Source of the DNA: Panacibacter ginsenosidivorans
GTDB taxonomy: Bacteria; Bacteroidota; Bacteroidia; Chitinophagales; Chitinophagaceae
DNA length: 64,000 nucleotides
NCBI RefSeq assembly: GCF_007971225.1
Contig: NZ_CP042435.1
Coordinates: 3,413,501 to 3,477,500, forward strand
Direction: 5' to 3'
How positions within the stretch are numbered: the first letter of the stretch is position 1; each line of letters starts with the position of its first letter. Of the stretch, positions 1 through 9,769 are shown piece by piece. Below the pieces are notes generated by a model. The model ran no database searches. It had not been told where the DNA came from and saw only the letters and a list, made by a program, of their open reading frames with translations. The translations under genes and the position numbers were made by a program.

Positions 1-15
1 GGGTACATAAAAATA

Positions 16-909
16 CTATTTAAGTTTTGCAACCTGGTCGTTATAAAATTTTACTGTTTCAATAACATCGGGCAGGTTGTGCAACCAGTTAGATTCATGC
101 TCTATAGAGATCATCCCATGAAACTGCTGGCGTTTAAGTTCTGCAAAAATTGGCTCGAACTTTATTACTCCTTTGCCAACGACGGTGTCTTCCGCATTTA
201 CATCGTTAAACACTTTAATATCTTTCAAATGCACGCCATAAACATGACCTTCCAATTTCTTCAAACAATCAACAGGATCGAGGCCGCTACGTTCCCAATG
301 ACCAACATCTGCACAGGCGCCAATATTTGCATGGCCTTTTATTGCAGCCAAAACAGAATCAGGGCTCCAGTAAGGATTTGGATTTCCATGCTCATGAATA
401 GCAATTTTTATTCCGTATGCACCAGCTAAACTATCGATCATATCCCACTGGTCTTTCTTTGGCTCTGCAGTTATATAACTCAAACCAAATTCTTTTGCAA
501 GATCAAATGCTTTGATCCATTGGTCTTTATTATCCGGAGAGATAACACCCATTGCCACGATCTGTATGCCTTTTGACTGCAGCAATTGTTTTAGTTTGTC
601 TTTTGCATCATTGCTCATTTTTATACCAAACTCCCCTTTCATATCCGCACCTAAGGGCTGACCCCAATAGCACTCTATATCTTTTACGCCAGCACTGTCA
701 ACTTTGTCTAAAGCCTGTGCAAGTGTAAAATGATTGAAGGTCCATGTTTGAATACCAATCTTCCAGTTGGAAGCAATGTCAAAAGAATTTGTTGTGTCTG
801 GTGCGGCAACTGTTGTGTCTTTTGTATCTGACGTGCCGGAACCACTTCCACAACCAATGGCAAACGAAAGAGATAATAACCCCATTAAGCCCGTAACTAA
901 ATTTCTCAT
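16..909 (-). CDS. Sugar phosphate isomerase/epimerase-like TIM-barrel lipoprotein
   Basis: This is a 297-residue protein of the xylose-isomerase-like TIM-barrel family (AP endonuclease 2 fold). The N-terminus is a lipoprotein signal with lipobox residues FAIGC at about 16-20, followed by a low-complexity Gly/Ser/Asp/Thr linker to about residue 42, so it should be a periplasmic lipoprotein. The barrel shows typical strand-end motifs: GIQTWTF, DIECYWGQP, AIHEHGNPNPYW, GACADVGHW and GVHLKDI. His and Glu residues in these positions bind a divalent metal in the family. The substrate cannot be told; relatives in Bacteroidota act on sugars or inositols. A second family member lies at 8832-9755. The gene is complete and ends just inside the window edge, so operon partners on that side are unseen. 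Confidence 0.85.
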   Translation of the reverse strand: MRNLVTGLMGLLSLSFAIGCGSGSGTSDTKDTTVAAPDTTNSFDIASNWKIGIQTWTFNHFTLAQALDKVDSAGVKDIECYWGQPLGADMKGEFGIKMSNDAKDKLKQLLQSKGIQIVAMGVISPDNKDQWIKAFDLAKEFGLSYITAEPKKDQWDMIDSLAGAYGIKIAIHEHGNPNPYWSPDSVLAAIKGHANIGACADVGHWERSGLDPVDCLKKLEGHVYGVHLKDIKVFNDVNAEDTVVGKGVIKFEPIFAELKRQQFHGMISIEHESNWLHNLPDVIETVKFYNDQVAKLK

Positions 910-1118
910 TGGTTTTATTTTAAGATGAATAAAACTGAAAGTTAATCAACATACACTGTTGCAGAAGAAACAGAAAAATTTTTTTAGATTTTTTTTACCT
1001 GCTGGTTACATCCTTTTCCCGGGCTGCAACATAATAATGTACAACGGATGAAGAGGATACAAAAACACCGCTCCGCTTGTCCGCATTTAAATAACTTTTT
1101 TATTTCAAAAACACATTT

Positions 1119-1427
1119 ATGAAAAAGATCTTTTTAGCAGCATCATTACTTATCGCTGCAGCAACATTCACAGGATTTAGCAGTGCTCATGCTGCAGTAA
1201 CTATTTCAGTAAAATCAGGAGGAGGTGTACATATACCTGCTTCACAGGTTCCGGTTGCAGTACGTGCTTCTTTTGCCGCAAACTTTCCAACAGCTACCAA
1301 TGTAAGATGGGAAAGACAAACTGAGCATGGCAGAACTCAGTACCAGGCAGACTTTCTTATGAATGGCCAACGCTGGAGAGCAGTATTTGCATCAAACGGT
1401 ACATTATTAAGCGCAGGCCCACGTTAA
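1119..1427 (+). CDS. Small secreted PepSY-like (BLIP-like) protein
   Basis: A 102-residue exported protein. Residues 1-25 form a Sec signal peptide ending SSAHA. The mature part holds the pattern of the PepSY-like/DUF2874 fold: a short helix 'VPVAVRASFAANFP' and then strands with W and Y ('VRWERQ', 'YQADF', 'WRAVF'). Bacteroidota encode many such periplasmic domains; they resemble beta-lactamase inhibitor protein in fold, but their role is unknown. It stands alone, has its own terminator directly downstream, and reads away from the TIM-barrel gene. Family assignment is from the repeated W/Y/F strand pattern, not from catalytic residues. Confidence 0.75.
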   Translation: MKKIFLAASLLIAAATFTGFSSAHAAVTISVKSGGGVHIPASQVPVAVRASFAANFPTATNVRWERQTEHGRTQYQADFLMNGQRWRAVFASNGTLLSAGPR

Positions 1428-1451
1428 GAATGGTTGATTAAAGTAGCAATT

Positions 1452-1485
1452 AGCCATGCCCTACGTGGGGTATGGCTTTTGTTTT
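1452..1485 (+). terminator. Rho-independent terminator after the PepSY-like gene
   Basis: Hairpin with arms gccatgccc and ggggtatggc (one G-U pair), followed by a T-rich tract, 25 bases past the stop codon. Confidence 0.7.
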
Positions 1486-1706
1486 ACAGGAACTGATGAT
1501 TGTTGTATGGTTACATTTTTAGTAATTGGTAATACTTAGTTTAAATAAATGATTGTGCAATGTATGTTTAAGTATATACCGGGTCAACACGTAAAATTTC
1601 CTGTTCAACAGGTAATGCATTGAGTAATCATAATTTGCAGTTTACATTTACAGACTATCATTACGCTGCCATTTGAAAAAGCCATTAGTAACCCAAAACG
1701 AGTAGT

Positions 1707-2636
1707 ATGAAAACTGAAAAACTTATTTTCACAAGTATTACCGCAGCAGCAGTTTGCTTACTTGCCTGCAGTAAAGAGAACAGCCTTCGTAACAATAATG
1801 TTTCCAACGCAAGCTTTGCATCTGCACAACCTGAGAATGTTGTAACAAATATTTGCGACCAGTTTAGCTATGGAGATACAATTTTCTATCCACAGGAATT
1901 GCCGAATGATTACATTATTCATACGCTTACGCCGTTGTCAGGAACGTTTGGCTGTTTTCCCGATGAATTAAAAATGAACCCCCTGAATGGTGATATTGAT
2001 ATTACAGAAGGCGAAACAGGACTTAAATACATAGTGTGGTTTGTGCCAACAGGTACCACAGATACCTGCAGAAAATTTATAACAGTTTCAGGAATAGATT
2101 ATACAGACAGCATTTACACTTTGAAGAACAAACCTGGTGTTGCAAAGCCGGTTTATAATTCAACGCCGGGCTTGTCGAGCGGCAGTAATGCGGAATTTGA
2201 TGATGGCCACGATGACGATGATGGTGATGGCTTTTTAGATGAACCACCTACGGGCCAGGAAGTAATACCGCAAGGCGTTGCGCTTGATAAATCAACAGGG
2301 GCAATTAACCTCAGGCAAACAATTGCAAATGGAGCACTGGGTCCCAATCCATTACCGGGTACATTCAAAGATTTTGTTTTAAACTATCGCATTTCCGATA
2401 AGAGTGTTAAAACATTGAATAAACTTTCTTTCCGTTTGTATTATTTTCAAAATAAAACACAAATACCTGCACGTTTAAAGAAACAACTGGCCGCTAAAAA
2501 GTCGCAGGTAATTTTGAATGACGGAAGCACTCAAAATTTTACACTTTCTGCACCAGTATTTACTTCTATCACAAATAAAAATGGCACAGGAGAGGTAAAA
2601 TGCAGGCCGCCTTATATAATCGTGGTGCAACAATAA
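1707..2636 (+). CDS. Hypothetical lipoprotein with an Asp-rich segment
   Basis: A 309-residue protein with a lipoprotein signal (lipobox LLAC, Cys21). I do not recognise a named family. Residues about 45-145 read like one immunoglobulin-like beta-sandwich: the run 'LKMNPLNGDIDITEGETG' recalls cadherin-like or 'putative Ig' repeats in which a mature product is compared with a ground state. Around residues 163-178 comes a strongly acidic stretch (DDGHDDDDGDGFLDEPP) that could bind calcium. The C-terminal third has Lys-rich and then hydrophobic strands. It is probably anchored in the outer or inner membrane facing the periplasm. It is followed at once by an interspersed repeat element. Function unknown. 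Confidence 0.7.
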   Translation: MKTEKLIFTSITAAAVCLLACSKENSLRNNNVSNASFASAQPENVVTNICDQFSYGDTIFYPQELPNDYIIHTLTPLSGTFGCFPDELKMNPLNGDIDITEGETGLKYIVWFVPTGTTDTCRKFITVSGIDYTDSIYTLKNKPGVAKPVYNSTPGLSSGSNAEFDDGHDDDDGDGFLDEPPTGQEVIPQGVALDKSTGAINLRQTIANGALGPNPLPGTFKDFVLNYRISDKSVKTLNKLSFRLYYFQNKTQIPARLKKQLAAKKSQVILNDGSTQNFTLSAPVFTSITNKNGTGEVKCRPPYIIVVQQ

Positions 2637-2795
2637 TTTTTTTGTAGCCGGCAGTAGTGCATATGCCATTCGCCTGTTGTGTCACTCACTTGTACGTAAG
2701 GAATAGTCTCAACAGTTAAAGAAGGAATAAAGCGTATAAGAGTGCGACGCAACAATGTTAAATAGTATTACTGAAGATGGGTTCATAATGAATCC
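2637..2795. repeat. Interspersed inverted-repeat element, copy A (T/C arms)
   Basis: Left arm at 2676-2695 is the T type (gttgtgtcactcacttgtac). Right arm at 2734-2753 is the C type in reverse (gtataagagtgcgacgcaac, one mismatch). The core is 38 bases. Less conserved outer sequence runs from about 2637 (tagccggc) to about 2795 (gggttcataatga). Confidence 0.85.
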
Positions 2796-2873
2796 ATTTT
2801 CTTTTTTTGCGGCATAACAAGCATCGAAATAGTTATAAAACATATTTCATGTATTTTAGTGTATTGCCTCTGC

Positions 2874-5645
2874 ATGAAAAATAAATTTATACTGCCCGCC
2901 GCAGCAATATTAATATTCGTGTTTTTACAACTGCAAAGTCAGCAAAAAAGCAATGACAGTTTATGGTATGCGCTTTTTAAAAAAGCTGATACACTATTTA
3001 ACGGCCAGGCAACAGAAGCTACAGATTCACTTGCTATCGGTTATTATAATTTAATTACACAGAAATTAACTGCAGCACCGGGGTATGCAAAATTATTATA
3101 TGATTGCTACGAAAGAATGGGCATTCTTAAACAAGGGCTCGGGTATGATTCAAAAGATGTATTAGCGGAATATTATACAGCTTTGAATATTCAGCATGCG
3201 TATCATCTTGCGGATTCTATTTCTTTTCGGTTGCTGCTTTCTGCAGGTAACCTGTATTATTCCGAAGGTCTGTTTGATTCTTCTGTATATTATTTATCAC
3301 TTGCAGAAAAGATCATTGAGCAATATCCCGGCGCAGGGCTTGCAGGAGATCTGTATAATTCACTTGGGGCTTTATATAATGAATCGGGCGACTATATGCA
3401 GAGTGGAAACTATTTTAGCAAAGCCTTAGAGATAACTAAAAAAACAAAGCCGGAACTTAAGGAAGCAATATTTGCAATGTCTGCCAATATTGCTTTTGCA
3501 TTAAAGGTTACTGGTTACGTAGATTCTGCAATTCATTTGTATAAAGAATTACTGGATCCTGCTGCTCCATCGCTTCCTGTACTGAACAATCTTGCAGGTA
3601 TTTATCTTACTAAAAAAATGCCTGACAGTGCACTTTATTACTTAAATACCGCCAAAGAAATAAACGGGAGTTATGCAATTATTTTTCATAACTCCATTGC
3701 GCAGGCTTATATGCTGAAAAGAGATACGTTAAACGCAGCTTTACATTTGAATACGGCCACAGCAATATATAAAGCGAATGAACAGCAATTAAAAAATAAT
3801 TATTATGGTGCTACCTGTAAATATTATGGCGACCTGCTGATGATGGAACACAAACCAGAAGATGCCTTAAACTACTACCAGCAGGCCATTATACAGTATA
3901 ATTTTAAATTTAATGACAGAGACGTTTTTATCAACCCGGGTAATTTTATAGGAGACTTTGCAAGCTATAATTTATTTGAAGCACTAACAGCGAAAGCTGC
4001 TTGCTTTAGTTTACTATTTGTACAGAAAAAGGAAGGAAAATATTTTGATGCAGCCAAAAGCACTTATGATTCAGCATTTGTGTTAGCGGATTATATCAAG
4101 AAGTCAATTGATAATGACCAGGCAAGATTCTTTATAGCAGATAAAGTTTTTGATGCGTACAGAAAAGCTGTTGATTTTTTAACGGAGGCAAATACAAAAC
4201 AGGATAAGAAGCTTACTATTCATGCACTTGAGTGGATCAGTAAGAGCCGTGCTACTTCTCTTGCTATAAGTCTGAAGGAAAATACCATAAAAAAATATGC
4301 AGGGCTTCCGGATTCACTACTGCAGCAAGAAAAAAATACAAGGATCAATATATCAAGATTAAAGTTGCAATTGCAGCGTACCACAGACAGTACTACCCAA
4401 AGCAACCTGCTTTCTGCGATTAATACAGCAACGCTGCAATTACAATCGCTTAATAATAGTTTTAAAAAATATCCTGTTTACTACAAAGAAAAATTTGCTT
4501 CGGATAATGTTGATATAAGTGAGATACAAAAAAATGTGATCGGTGACAAGACTGCTGTGCTGTCATATTTCAGGGGCGCCGATAATATTAAGGTCTTTAT
4601 TATAAAGCATGATAATATTATAGTGCAGGAGGTTGCTGCAGATTCAACACTGCAAAAAAATATTAACAGGTATATGCAAGGGCTTGTATCAACAAATGCC
4701 GGTCAAACTTATAACGCCGGCGCTGCAAAACATTTGTATACTGTTTTAATGCAGCCTTTGCTAAAGTATCTTGCCGGTATAACTTCCCTTATCATTATCC
4801 CTGACCAGGAGTTGATCAACGTGCCTTTTGAAGCATTACAACCTGCAGATGATAAATACCTGGTAGAAGACTACGCGATATCCTACCAGTACGCATTGCC
4901 GTTTCTAAAAAAAGATAAAATTGATTTTGATGAAACGAACGCATTGGCAGTTGCGCCATTCGCTGCTAACAATGGCAATACAAAAATGGCTGTATTGTCT
5001 TCTTCTGCTGATGAAATAGGAGGATTTTCAAAACGATCGCAACTGTTAAATGCAGATGCTACAAAAAATAATTTTATGGCAAGGGTAAGTAATGCTTCGG
5101 TTTTGCATCTGGCCACGCATGCTTCAGTAAATTATGATGAACCTTCAGATTCTTATATAGCCTTTTACAACCAGGGAAATGCCGATACCGGGTATAAAAT
5201 ATTTGCGCACGAATTGTATAACCTGCAGTTACCCAATGCCAGTCTTGTTTTTTTAAGCGCCTGTGAATCGGGGACGGGGAAAATTTCGCAGAGTGAAGGA
5301 GCACTTAGTTTATCAAGAGCATTTGCGTTTGCAGGGTGCCCAAATATTGTCACTTCTTTATGGAAAGCAGAAGACAGATCGACAGCCTATATCAGCAAAC
5401 ATTTTTATAAGTATGCAGAAAAAGGTTATGGTTATGCTGAAGCATTACAGCTTGCAAAAAAAGATATGCTGGAGGATGCCTCTATGAGCCAGTTTCATTC
5501 CCCGCAATACTGGAGCCATCTTATTTTTATAGGTGATGTGCAGGAACAAAGTTCTGATTTTCTTTTATGGCTTATTTTAATTGCACTGATGCTCACAATT
5601 ATTTCGGTAATTGCTTACATTAAAATAAGAAAGAAAAAACAGTAG
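2874..5645 (+). CDS. TPR-repeat protein with C-terminal CHAT (caspase-like) domain
   Basis: Start chosen at 2874, where a hydrophobic signal begins ([11 protein letters not shown]), rather than at the in-frame ATG 15 bases upstream; a -7-like TATTTTAG lies just before it. The product has 923 residues. After the signal come tetratricopeptide-type helix pairs (about residues 80-400), a Lys/Gln-rich helical linker and then a CHAT domain at about 590-885. The putative catalytic dyad is visible: His749 in HLATHA and Cys797 in SACESGTG, as in separase/caspase-clan peptidases. A membrane helix (about 897-916) with a short basic tail ends the protein, so the CHAT domain should face the periplasm. It converges on an anti-sigma/ECF sigma pair. 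The target is unknown. CHAT proteins elsewhere act in regulated proteolysis and in some defence systems, but nothing here shows a defence role. Confidence 0.9.
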   Translation: MKNKFILPAAAILIFVFLQLQSQQKSNDSLWYALFKKADTLFNGQATEATDSLAIGYYNLITQKLTAAPGYAKLLYDCYERMGILKQGLGYDSKDVLAEYYTALNIQHAYHLADSISFRLLLSAGNLYYSEGLFDSSVYYLSLAEKIIEQYPGAGLAGDLYNSLGALYNESGDYMQSGNYFSKALEITKKTKPELKEAIFAMSANIAFALKVTGYVDSAIHLYKELLDPAAPSLPVLNNLAGIYLTKKMPDSALYYLNTAKEINGSYAIIFHNSIAQAYMLKRDTLNAALHLNTATAIYKANEQQLKNNYYGATCKYYGDLLMMEHKPEDALNYYQQAIIQYNFKFNDRDVFINPGNFIGDFASYNLFEALTAKAACFSLLFVQKKEGKYFDAAKSTYDSAFVLADYIKKSIDNDQARFFIADKVFDAYRKAVDFLTEANTKQDKKLTIHALEWISKSRATSLAISLKENTIKKYAGLPDSLLQQEKNTRINISRLKLQLQRTTDSTTQSNLLSAINTATLQLQSLNNSFKKYPVYYKEKFASDNVDISEIQKNVIGDKTAVLSYFRGADNIKVFIIKHDNIIVQEVAADSTLQKNINRYMQGLVSTNAGQTYNAGAAKHLYTVLMQPLLKYLAGITSLIIIPDQELINVPFEALQPADDKYLVEDYAISYQYALPFLKKDKIDFDETNALAVAPFAANNGNTKMAVLSSSADEIGGFSKRSQLLNADATKNNFMARVSNASVLHLATHASVNYDEPSDSYIAFYNQGNADTGYKIFAHELYNLQLPNASLVFLSACESGTGKISQSEGALSLSRAFAFAGCPNIVTSLWKAEDRSTAYISKHFYKYAEKGYGYAEALQLAKKDMLEDASMSQFHSPQYWSHLIFIGDVQEQSSDFLLWLILIALMLTIISVIAYIKIRKKKQ

Positions 5646-5678
5646 CTGTTATTGTTGAGTATATAAAAGGCTGTTGCA

Positions 5679-5730
5679 GTGTGCGACGCAAGTAAAGCTT
5701 AATAGTAATTCAAAAGCCCGACTCATAATA
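5679..5730. repeat. Interspersed repeat, solo right arm B (C type)
   Basis: gtgtgcgacgcaa at 5679-5691 followed by the usual outer sequence ending 'agcccgactcataata'. No left arm is recognisable. It lies between the convergent CHAT and anti-sigma genes. Confidence 0.7.
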
Positions 5731-6510
5731 TTACTCCTTCCATTTAAGTATCATCAATTTTGTAGAACTTATTTCTTTCGCTTTGCTATAAAACATGTGC
5801 TGTTTGTTGGCAGTAATTTTGCTTAATTGCTTTTCTGCCGCGTAAATATCATTGGCCTTTATGTATGCAAGTGCCAGGTAATAATCCGTTTCCTGTACAA
5901 AATATTTTTCAGCAGATGTATTGTTAAGCTGCTCAACATTTTTAAATGCATTGATAGCTGCCGATGCATTATTGGTTTGCAGGTATGATTGTGCTGTAAG
6001 AAAATAATCCTTTTGAGTTTTGACAGGTTTTGAACTAGCTGTTGCTATTACAGCAGTGAAATTATTTGCGTTGTACAATGAGTCGATACTATTGGTTGTA
6101 GTTTCGCCCCGCATTACAGGCAGTTGATAGGTTTCAAAATTTGCTTTATACAAAGAATCATTGCTCGTAGAGGTAAACTGATAAACACCATAACCAGCAA
6201 TCACAAGAATAAGCACGGCTGCAATACGCATAAATGTTTTAATGCCAAATGCTGGTTTTATAATTTTTGCCGGCTCAGTTTTTGCTATTTGCGTTTCACT
6301 AAAGTATTGCTGGTGCAAAGCCTGCACTTTTTCTTTTAAACCTTGTGATCTTATTGCTCCTTTTGCTGTAAGCAAATTTTCGTAACGCTCCTGCAGTGAA
6401 GTATTTTCCTGCAACATTTTTTCTGTTGCGGCTTTTTCTTCTGCATCAGCTTCGCCATCCATGTAGCGAATCAATAATTCCATTTCATCGTATGTATAAT
6501 TATCCTGCAT
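5731..6510 (-). CDS. Anti-sigma-factor-like membrane protein with TPR-like periplasmic part
   Basis: A 259-residue protein. Residues 1-70 are a charged helical domain starting 'MELLIRYMDGEADAEEKAATEKML', like the cytoplasmic sigma-binding part of anti-sigma factors but without a zinc-binding HxxxCxxC motif. One membrane helix lies at about 93-112. The C-terminal half has helix pairs typical of tetratricopeptide repeats ('YFLTAQSYLQTNNASAAINAFK', 'DYYLALAYIKANDIYAAEKQL'). Its start overlaps the stop of the upstream ECF sigma gene by 11 bases, which suggests translational coupling and supports the pairing. It presumably holds that sigma factor at the membrane until a periplasmic signal arrives. 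Anti-sigma function is inferred from layout and topology. Confidence 0.75.
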   Translation of the reverse strand: MQDNYTYDEMELLIRYMDGEADAEEKAATEKMLQENTSLQERYENLLTAKGAIRSQGLKEKVQALHQQYFSETQIAKTEPAKIIKPAFGIKTFMRIAAVLILVIAGYGVYQFTSTSNDSLYKANFETYQLPVMRGETTTNSIDSLYNANNFTAVIATASSKPVKTQKDYFLTAQSYLQTNNASAAINAFKNVEQLNNTSAEKYFVQETDYYLALAYIKANDIYAAEKQLSKITANKQHMFYSKAKEISSTKLMILKWKE

Positions 6511-7114
6511 GTCTTAGTGCGTTTTTAAATTGTGTTCGTAATTGTTCATTATCCTGTATCATTTGTTCAAGCTGCTTCATACATTTATATTTTTTGTTAC
6601 GCAGCACCTGTTCATTTTGATAGTCAGGCATTCTTTCAACAATGTCTTTCATAGAAAGATCTTCATAATAAACCAGCATTAGAAGCTGTTTACATTTATC
6701 ACCAAGTTTTTCAAAAACCTGTTGTATTGAGTTGTAATATTCTCTTTTTACAAGATGTTGTACAGTTTCCTGTTCTGTTGTGTCTTTTGCTTTTTCAAAA
6801 ATCCTGTTCCTGTTATCGGTGCTTGTTCTTTTTCTAAGTTCAGATAGCCAGAGATTTCGCGTAATGGAATACAGGAAAGATTTTACACTCGAATCGCCGC
6901 GAAATTTATTCTCTGCTATTATTTCAATAAACGCGACTATTGTTTCCTGTATCACATCGGCAGCGTCTTCTCTTGAGCCTTTGTTATTCGTTACATAATT
7001 TTCCAGCAAACCGTAATATTCCCTGTAAATGAACTTAATACCCGCATCTATTTGCCTGTTATCTTTTAGAATATGTATCAGCTCCGTATCTGAGTAATTT
7101 CTAACAACCTCCAT
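6500..7114 (-). CDS. ECF RNA polymerase sigma factor
   Basis: A 204-residue sigma-70 family ECF factor. Start chosen at 7114 (MEVVRNYSDTELIHIL) because domain sigma-2 begins right after it; an upstream in-frame ATG would add 41 residues of unrelated sequence. Region 2 shows 'FIYREYYGLLENYV', 'DAADVIQETIVAFIE' and 'FLYSITRNLW'; region 4 shows 'QVFEKLGDKCKQLLMLVYYEDLSMKDIVERMPD' and a following recognition-helix-like part, 'NEQVLRNKKYKCMKQL'. It is translationally coupled to an anti-sigma-like membrane protein and faces a TPR-CHAT protein across a repeat. Its regulon cannot be read here, though the CHAT gene is a candidate by proximity. Confidence 0.88.
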   Translation of the reverse strand: MEVVRNYSDTELIHILKDNRQIDAGIKFIYREYYGLLENYVTNNKGSREDAADVIQETIVAFIEIIAENKFRGDSSVKSFLYSITRNLWLSELRKRTSTDNRNRIFEKAKDTTEQETVQHLVKREYYNSIQQVFEKLGDKCKQLLMLVYYEDLSMKDIVERMPDYQNEQVLRNKKYKCMKQLEQMIQDNEQLRTQFKNALRHAG

Positions 7115-7212
7115 GCGGTTACATTTATTTGTATTAACTGAAAAAGGTTTTGTAACCTGAAATTTAGAAAAAATTGATGTTGAACAGGGAAAGTATTTTG
7201 TTGAGCAGGAAT

Positions 7213-7352
7213 TTTTATGTACCCAGTTGCATTGCAAATGGCGTCTTCGTTGCGCCGCACTCTTGTACTTCCTTTTATTTGATGAGCAATGTTATACAGT
7301 TAAAGTGTGCGACGCAACAGGCGATGCTATGCAATACCAAAGCTTAGTACAA
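7213..7352. repeat. Interspersed inverted-repeat element, copy C (C/C arms)
   Basis: Left arm 7249-7268 is gttgcgccgcactcttgtac (C type, one change). Right arm 7299-7318 ends gtgtgcgacgcaac. The core is 30 bases. Outer parts continue to 'gcgatgctatgcaata'. Confidence 0.85.
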
Positions 7353-7355
7353 AAA

Positions 7356-8774
7356 TTAATATTCCTTTTTTACTTTCACCAGCGTAGTATCTGTTACCAG
7401 CGTAGGCACTATATAACCACCTGAATCAAGTCGTGTTTTTGAAAATGCCTGCTGTAATGTAGCCCAATCACTTTTTGTAATTGATGTTTTATACAAATAG
7501 ATCGATGCAAGTTTAGGCATCGTTTTTAATTGCATAATGCCTTTGGCAGTAACTTTTGTGTTTACAAGATTCAGGTAGCGAAGATTTGTAATCGTAGTTA
7601 GATTTTGTAATCCATTATCTGTTATAGGCGTATCATCTAAAAATAATTTTATAAGGTTTGTACATTTAGCAATCGTTTTCAAGCCTTCATCAGTAATATT
7701 TGTACTGCTTAATTTTAAAGAAACCAATTGCTTACTTAATTGCGTAATTAATAGCAAGTCATTACTATCAATCATTGTATCGTTAATAAAATTAACCGCA
7801 ACGTAATTGCTGTTTAGCGAAACAGGCAATACTAAAATGTTTCTGTCTTTTAGTTGTTTTACAATGTTTGCATCTACAGGATCAACAGGTGTTGTTGGAA
7901 GATCAGATGCTTGCTTTATTTCACTGCTTACATTTTGCAAAGCAAGCAACTTGGGTTTTATTGTGGAGTCCTGAGGAAGTTGATTTACTTTTTTATCCAT
8001 TGCAGCACCATTCGCTATCCACCAGTGTAACAACGCAATTTGGCTTTCCGAAGGCTGTGATTTTTCTTTTGGTGGCATGTGATCGTCATTATCTGTTGGC
8101 AGCATTAATCTTTTCAGCATCTCACTTGCATCTGCATTGCCGGGTTTTATTACAACGCCGTCTTTACCACCTTTCATCAGTTTTAAACTGTCGTCCATTC
8201 TTAAACCGCCTTTCTGTTTATTAGCACCATGACAGGAATAACAGTTTGTTTCAAAGATCGGTTTGATAACGTCTGTATAAACCTGCGCCTGCTGCACATT
8301 TGCAATTGGTCTGATAGAAGCAGCAGATACCGTATCATCACTAAAAATATTTTTCAACGGTTTTGATAAATAATCAGAGCCATGCGTAAGCGAACCACCC
8401 AAATGCCCGGTGATCATGATCAATATAAATAAGCCAACCGACAAAAAAGTCTTGTTTACTTTAAACTGATCATTCTTTTCTTTTGCATATAACACAAGTG
8501 CCACAAGCGTTGTAGAAATGCCCATCCACATATGCCAGCTTACCAGTGTTTTATCATAATCATCACTGATAGATAATAAGTAGCCTGTAACGGAAGAGAA
8601 TAAACCTGTTATTGCACCGGTTAATAATACTATAGGAACTGCATGTTGCAGCATATAGTATTTCTTCTTCCGCGCAAGGAATTGCAGCAATAAACCAATT
8701 AGTAAAATACCAATTGGAAGATGAACAAGAAGTGGATGAAAGTGTCCGAGAAATTCTGTAATGCTTAATAACAC
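7356..8774 (-). CDS. DUF2231-like membrane protein fused to cytochrome c and leucine-rich repeats
   Basis: A 472-residue fusion. Residues 1-130 hold four hydrophobic helices with 'HFHPLLVHLPIGIL', typical of DUF2231-type membrane domains. Residues about 165-260 are a planctomycete-type cytochrome c domain: the haem-binding motif CYSCH is at 178-182, followed by 'KGGLRMDD' and 'DHMPPKE', whose Met is a likely axial ligand. Residues about 320-450 form leucine-rich-repeat-like units ('LIKLFLDDTPITDNGLQNL', 'LRYLNLVNTKVTAKGIMQL'). It is the last gene of the minus-strand cluster of oxidative genes and likely passes electrons from periplasmic oxidation to the respiratory chain. The electron-transfer role follows from the haem site; the partners are inferred. 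Confidence 0.85.
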   Translation of the reverse strand: MLLSITEFLGHFHPLLVHLPIGILLIGLLLQFLARKKKYYMLQHAVPIVLLTGAITGLFSSVTGYLLSISDDYDKTLVSWHMWMGISTTLVALVLYAKEKNDQFKVNKTFLSVGLFILIMITGHLGGSLTHGSDYLSKPLKNIFSDDTVSAASIRPIANVQQAQVYTDVIKPIFETNCYSCHGANKQKGGLRMDDSLKLMKGGKDGVVIKPGNADASEMLKRLMLPTDNDDHMPPKEKSQPSESQIALLHWWIANGAAMDKKVNQLPQDSTIKPKLLALQNVSSEIKQASDLPTTPVDPVDANIVKQLKDRNILVLPVSLNSNYVAVNFINDTMIDSNDLLLITQLSKQLVSLKLSSTNITDEGLKTIAKCTNLIKLFLDDTPITDNGLQNLTTITNLRYLNLVNTKVTAKGIMQLKTMPKLASIYLYKTSITKSDWATLQQAFSKTRLDSGGYIVPTLVTDTTLVKVKKEY

Positions 8775-8831
8775 GAATTAGATTTAATACACGAATTACA
8801 CGAATTAATTTAAGCGTAAAAAATAATTGTT

Positions 8832-9755
8832 CTAAGCATACCTCTTTCTCAATGTCTGCATCATATACACATTAATTGCCCATTGGTCTGCCAAAGGTTG
8901 TTGTGTGTATGGAATGGTTGGCAAATAATTCGGCGGACCAAACTCTGTCAATACAGTAAGCATATCGCCCTGTTGTTTTTTCATTTCAACAATTTTATCC
9001 CACCATGCAAAATGCGCTTTTACTGCGTCATCCCATTCCGGGGCCCGTGGATCATTTACCTGTGGCCCTTCCTGGTGACCAATTCTTGCATGCACATGAT
9101 CTACTCTTGACAACACCAGATCAACTGTTTCTTTTTGATCTTCGAGTAAAGTTTCATGCACATTGCACCAATGCGATATATCTAATGTAAAACGCAGTTC
9201 AGGAACATTTTCCAAATAATGTCTTGCAACAGGCGCTGCATACATTAATCTTGACCGATGTGTTTCATGACAAATTTTTATGCCTGTTGATTTGTGCAAT
9301 GCAGTGGTATGTTCAATAAATGCTTTGCCTTGCTCAAACGTAAAATAGTCTCTTCCCGAATGACAGTTTATATACAGCGGCTTTTGCACGGTATTGTTTG
9401 CCGCCGCATCTATCATGTTGGTGAAAGTTTGAAAGTGTTGTTTAAAATCACTTTCATGACCGGCAGTTAAAAACCCAACTTCGAGGTTATATTTTTTCAA
9501 TGCTGCAAATACTTCGTCCTGGTCTTTCTTTTCTGTTTGCCACCAGATCTCAATGCCGTCGTAACCTTCTTTTTTTACTTTGGCGCAGTATTCATCTATC
9601 GTACCGTTAAAGCCCCAGTTGGTGGCTAAAATTTTCAATTGAAAATTATTATTCATATTGCTGATTGATTGTGGTGTTGCAAATGTTTTCAATGATGAAA
9701 GCATTAATGCCGATGTTGCAGTAGTAGTTGTTTGTAAAAAATTTCTTCTGTTCAA
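8832..9755 (-). CDS. Sugar phosphate isomerase/epimerase family protein, Tat-type signal
   Basis: A 307-residue xylose-isomerase-like TIM-barrel protein. The N-terminus MNRRNFLQ followed by a hydrophobic Ala/Thr/Leu stretch is a Tat-like export signal. Barrel motifs include 'GYDGIEIWWQ', 'INCHSGRDYFTFEQG', 'KICHETHRSRL', 'FTLDISHWC' and 'HVHARIGHQEGPQ'; these His, Glu and Asp residues fit the metal site of the family. It sits 57 bases upstream of the DUF2231-cytochrome gene and downstream of the DUF1501 gene, in one direction. In similar clusters such proteins are proposed to isomerise or cleave oxidised sugars. The exact substrate is unknown. Confidence 0.85.
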   Translation of the reverse strand: MNRRNFLQTTTTATSALMLSSLKTFATPQSISNMNNNFQLKILATNWGFNGTIDEYCAKVKKEGYDGIEIWWQTEKKDQDEVFAALKKYNLEVGFLTAGHESDFKQHFQTFTNMIDAAANNTVQKPLYINCHSGRDYFTFEQGKAFIEHTTALHKSTGIKICHETHRSRLMYAAPVARHYLENVPELRFTLDISHWCNVHETLLEDQKETVDLVLSRVDHVHARIGHQEGPQVNDPRAPEWDDAVKAHFAWWDKIVEMKKQQGDMLTVLTEFGPPNYLPTIPYTQQPLADQWAINVYMMQTLRKRYA

Positions 9756-9769
9756 TTTTATATTGTTAT

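Noticed and set aside
2859-2873. Upstream ATG for the CHAT gene (MYCLC...)
   Set aside because: It would put five residues before a clean signal peptide, and the preceding TATTTTAG box places the transcript start close to it.
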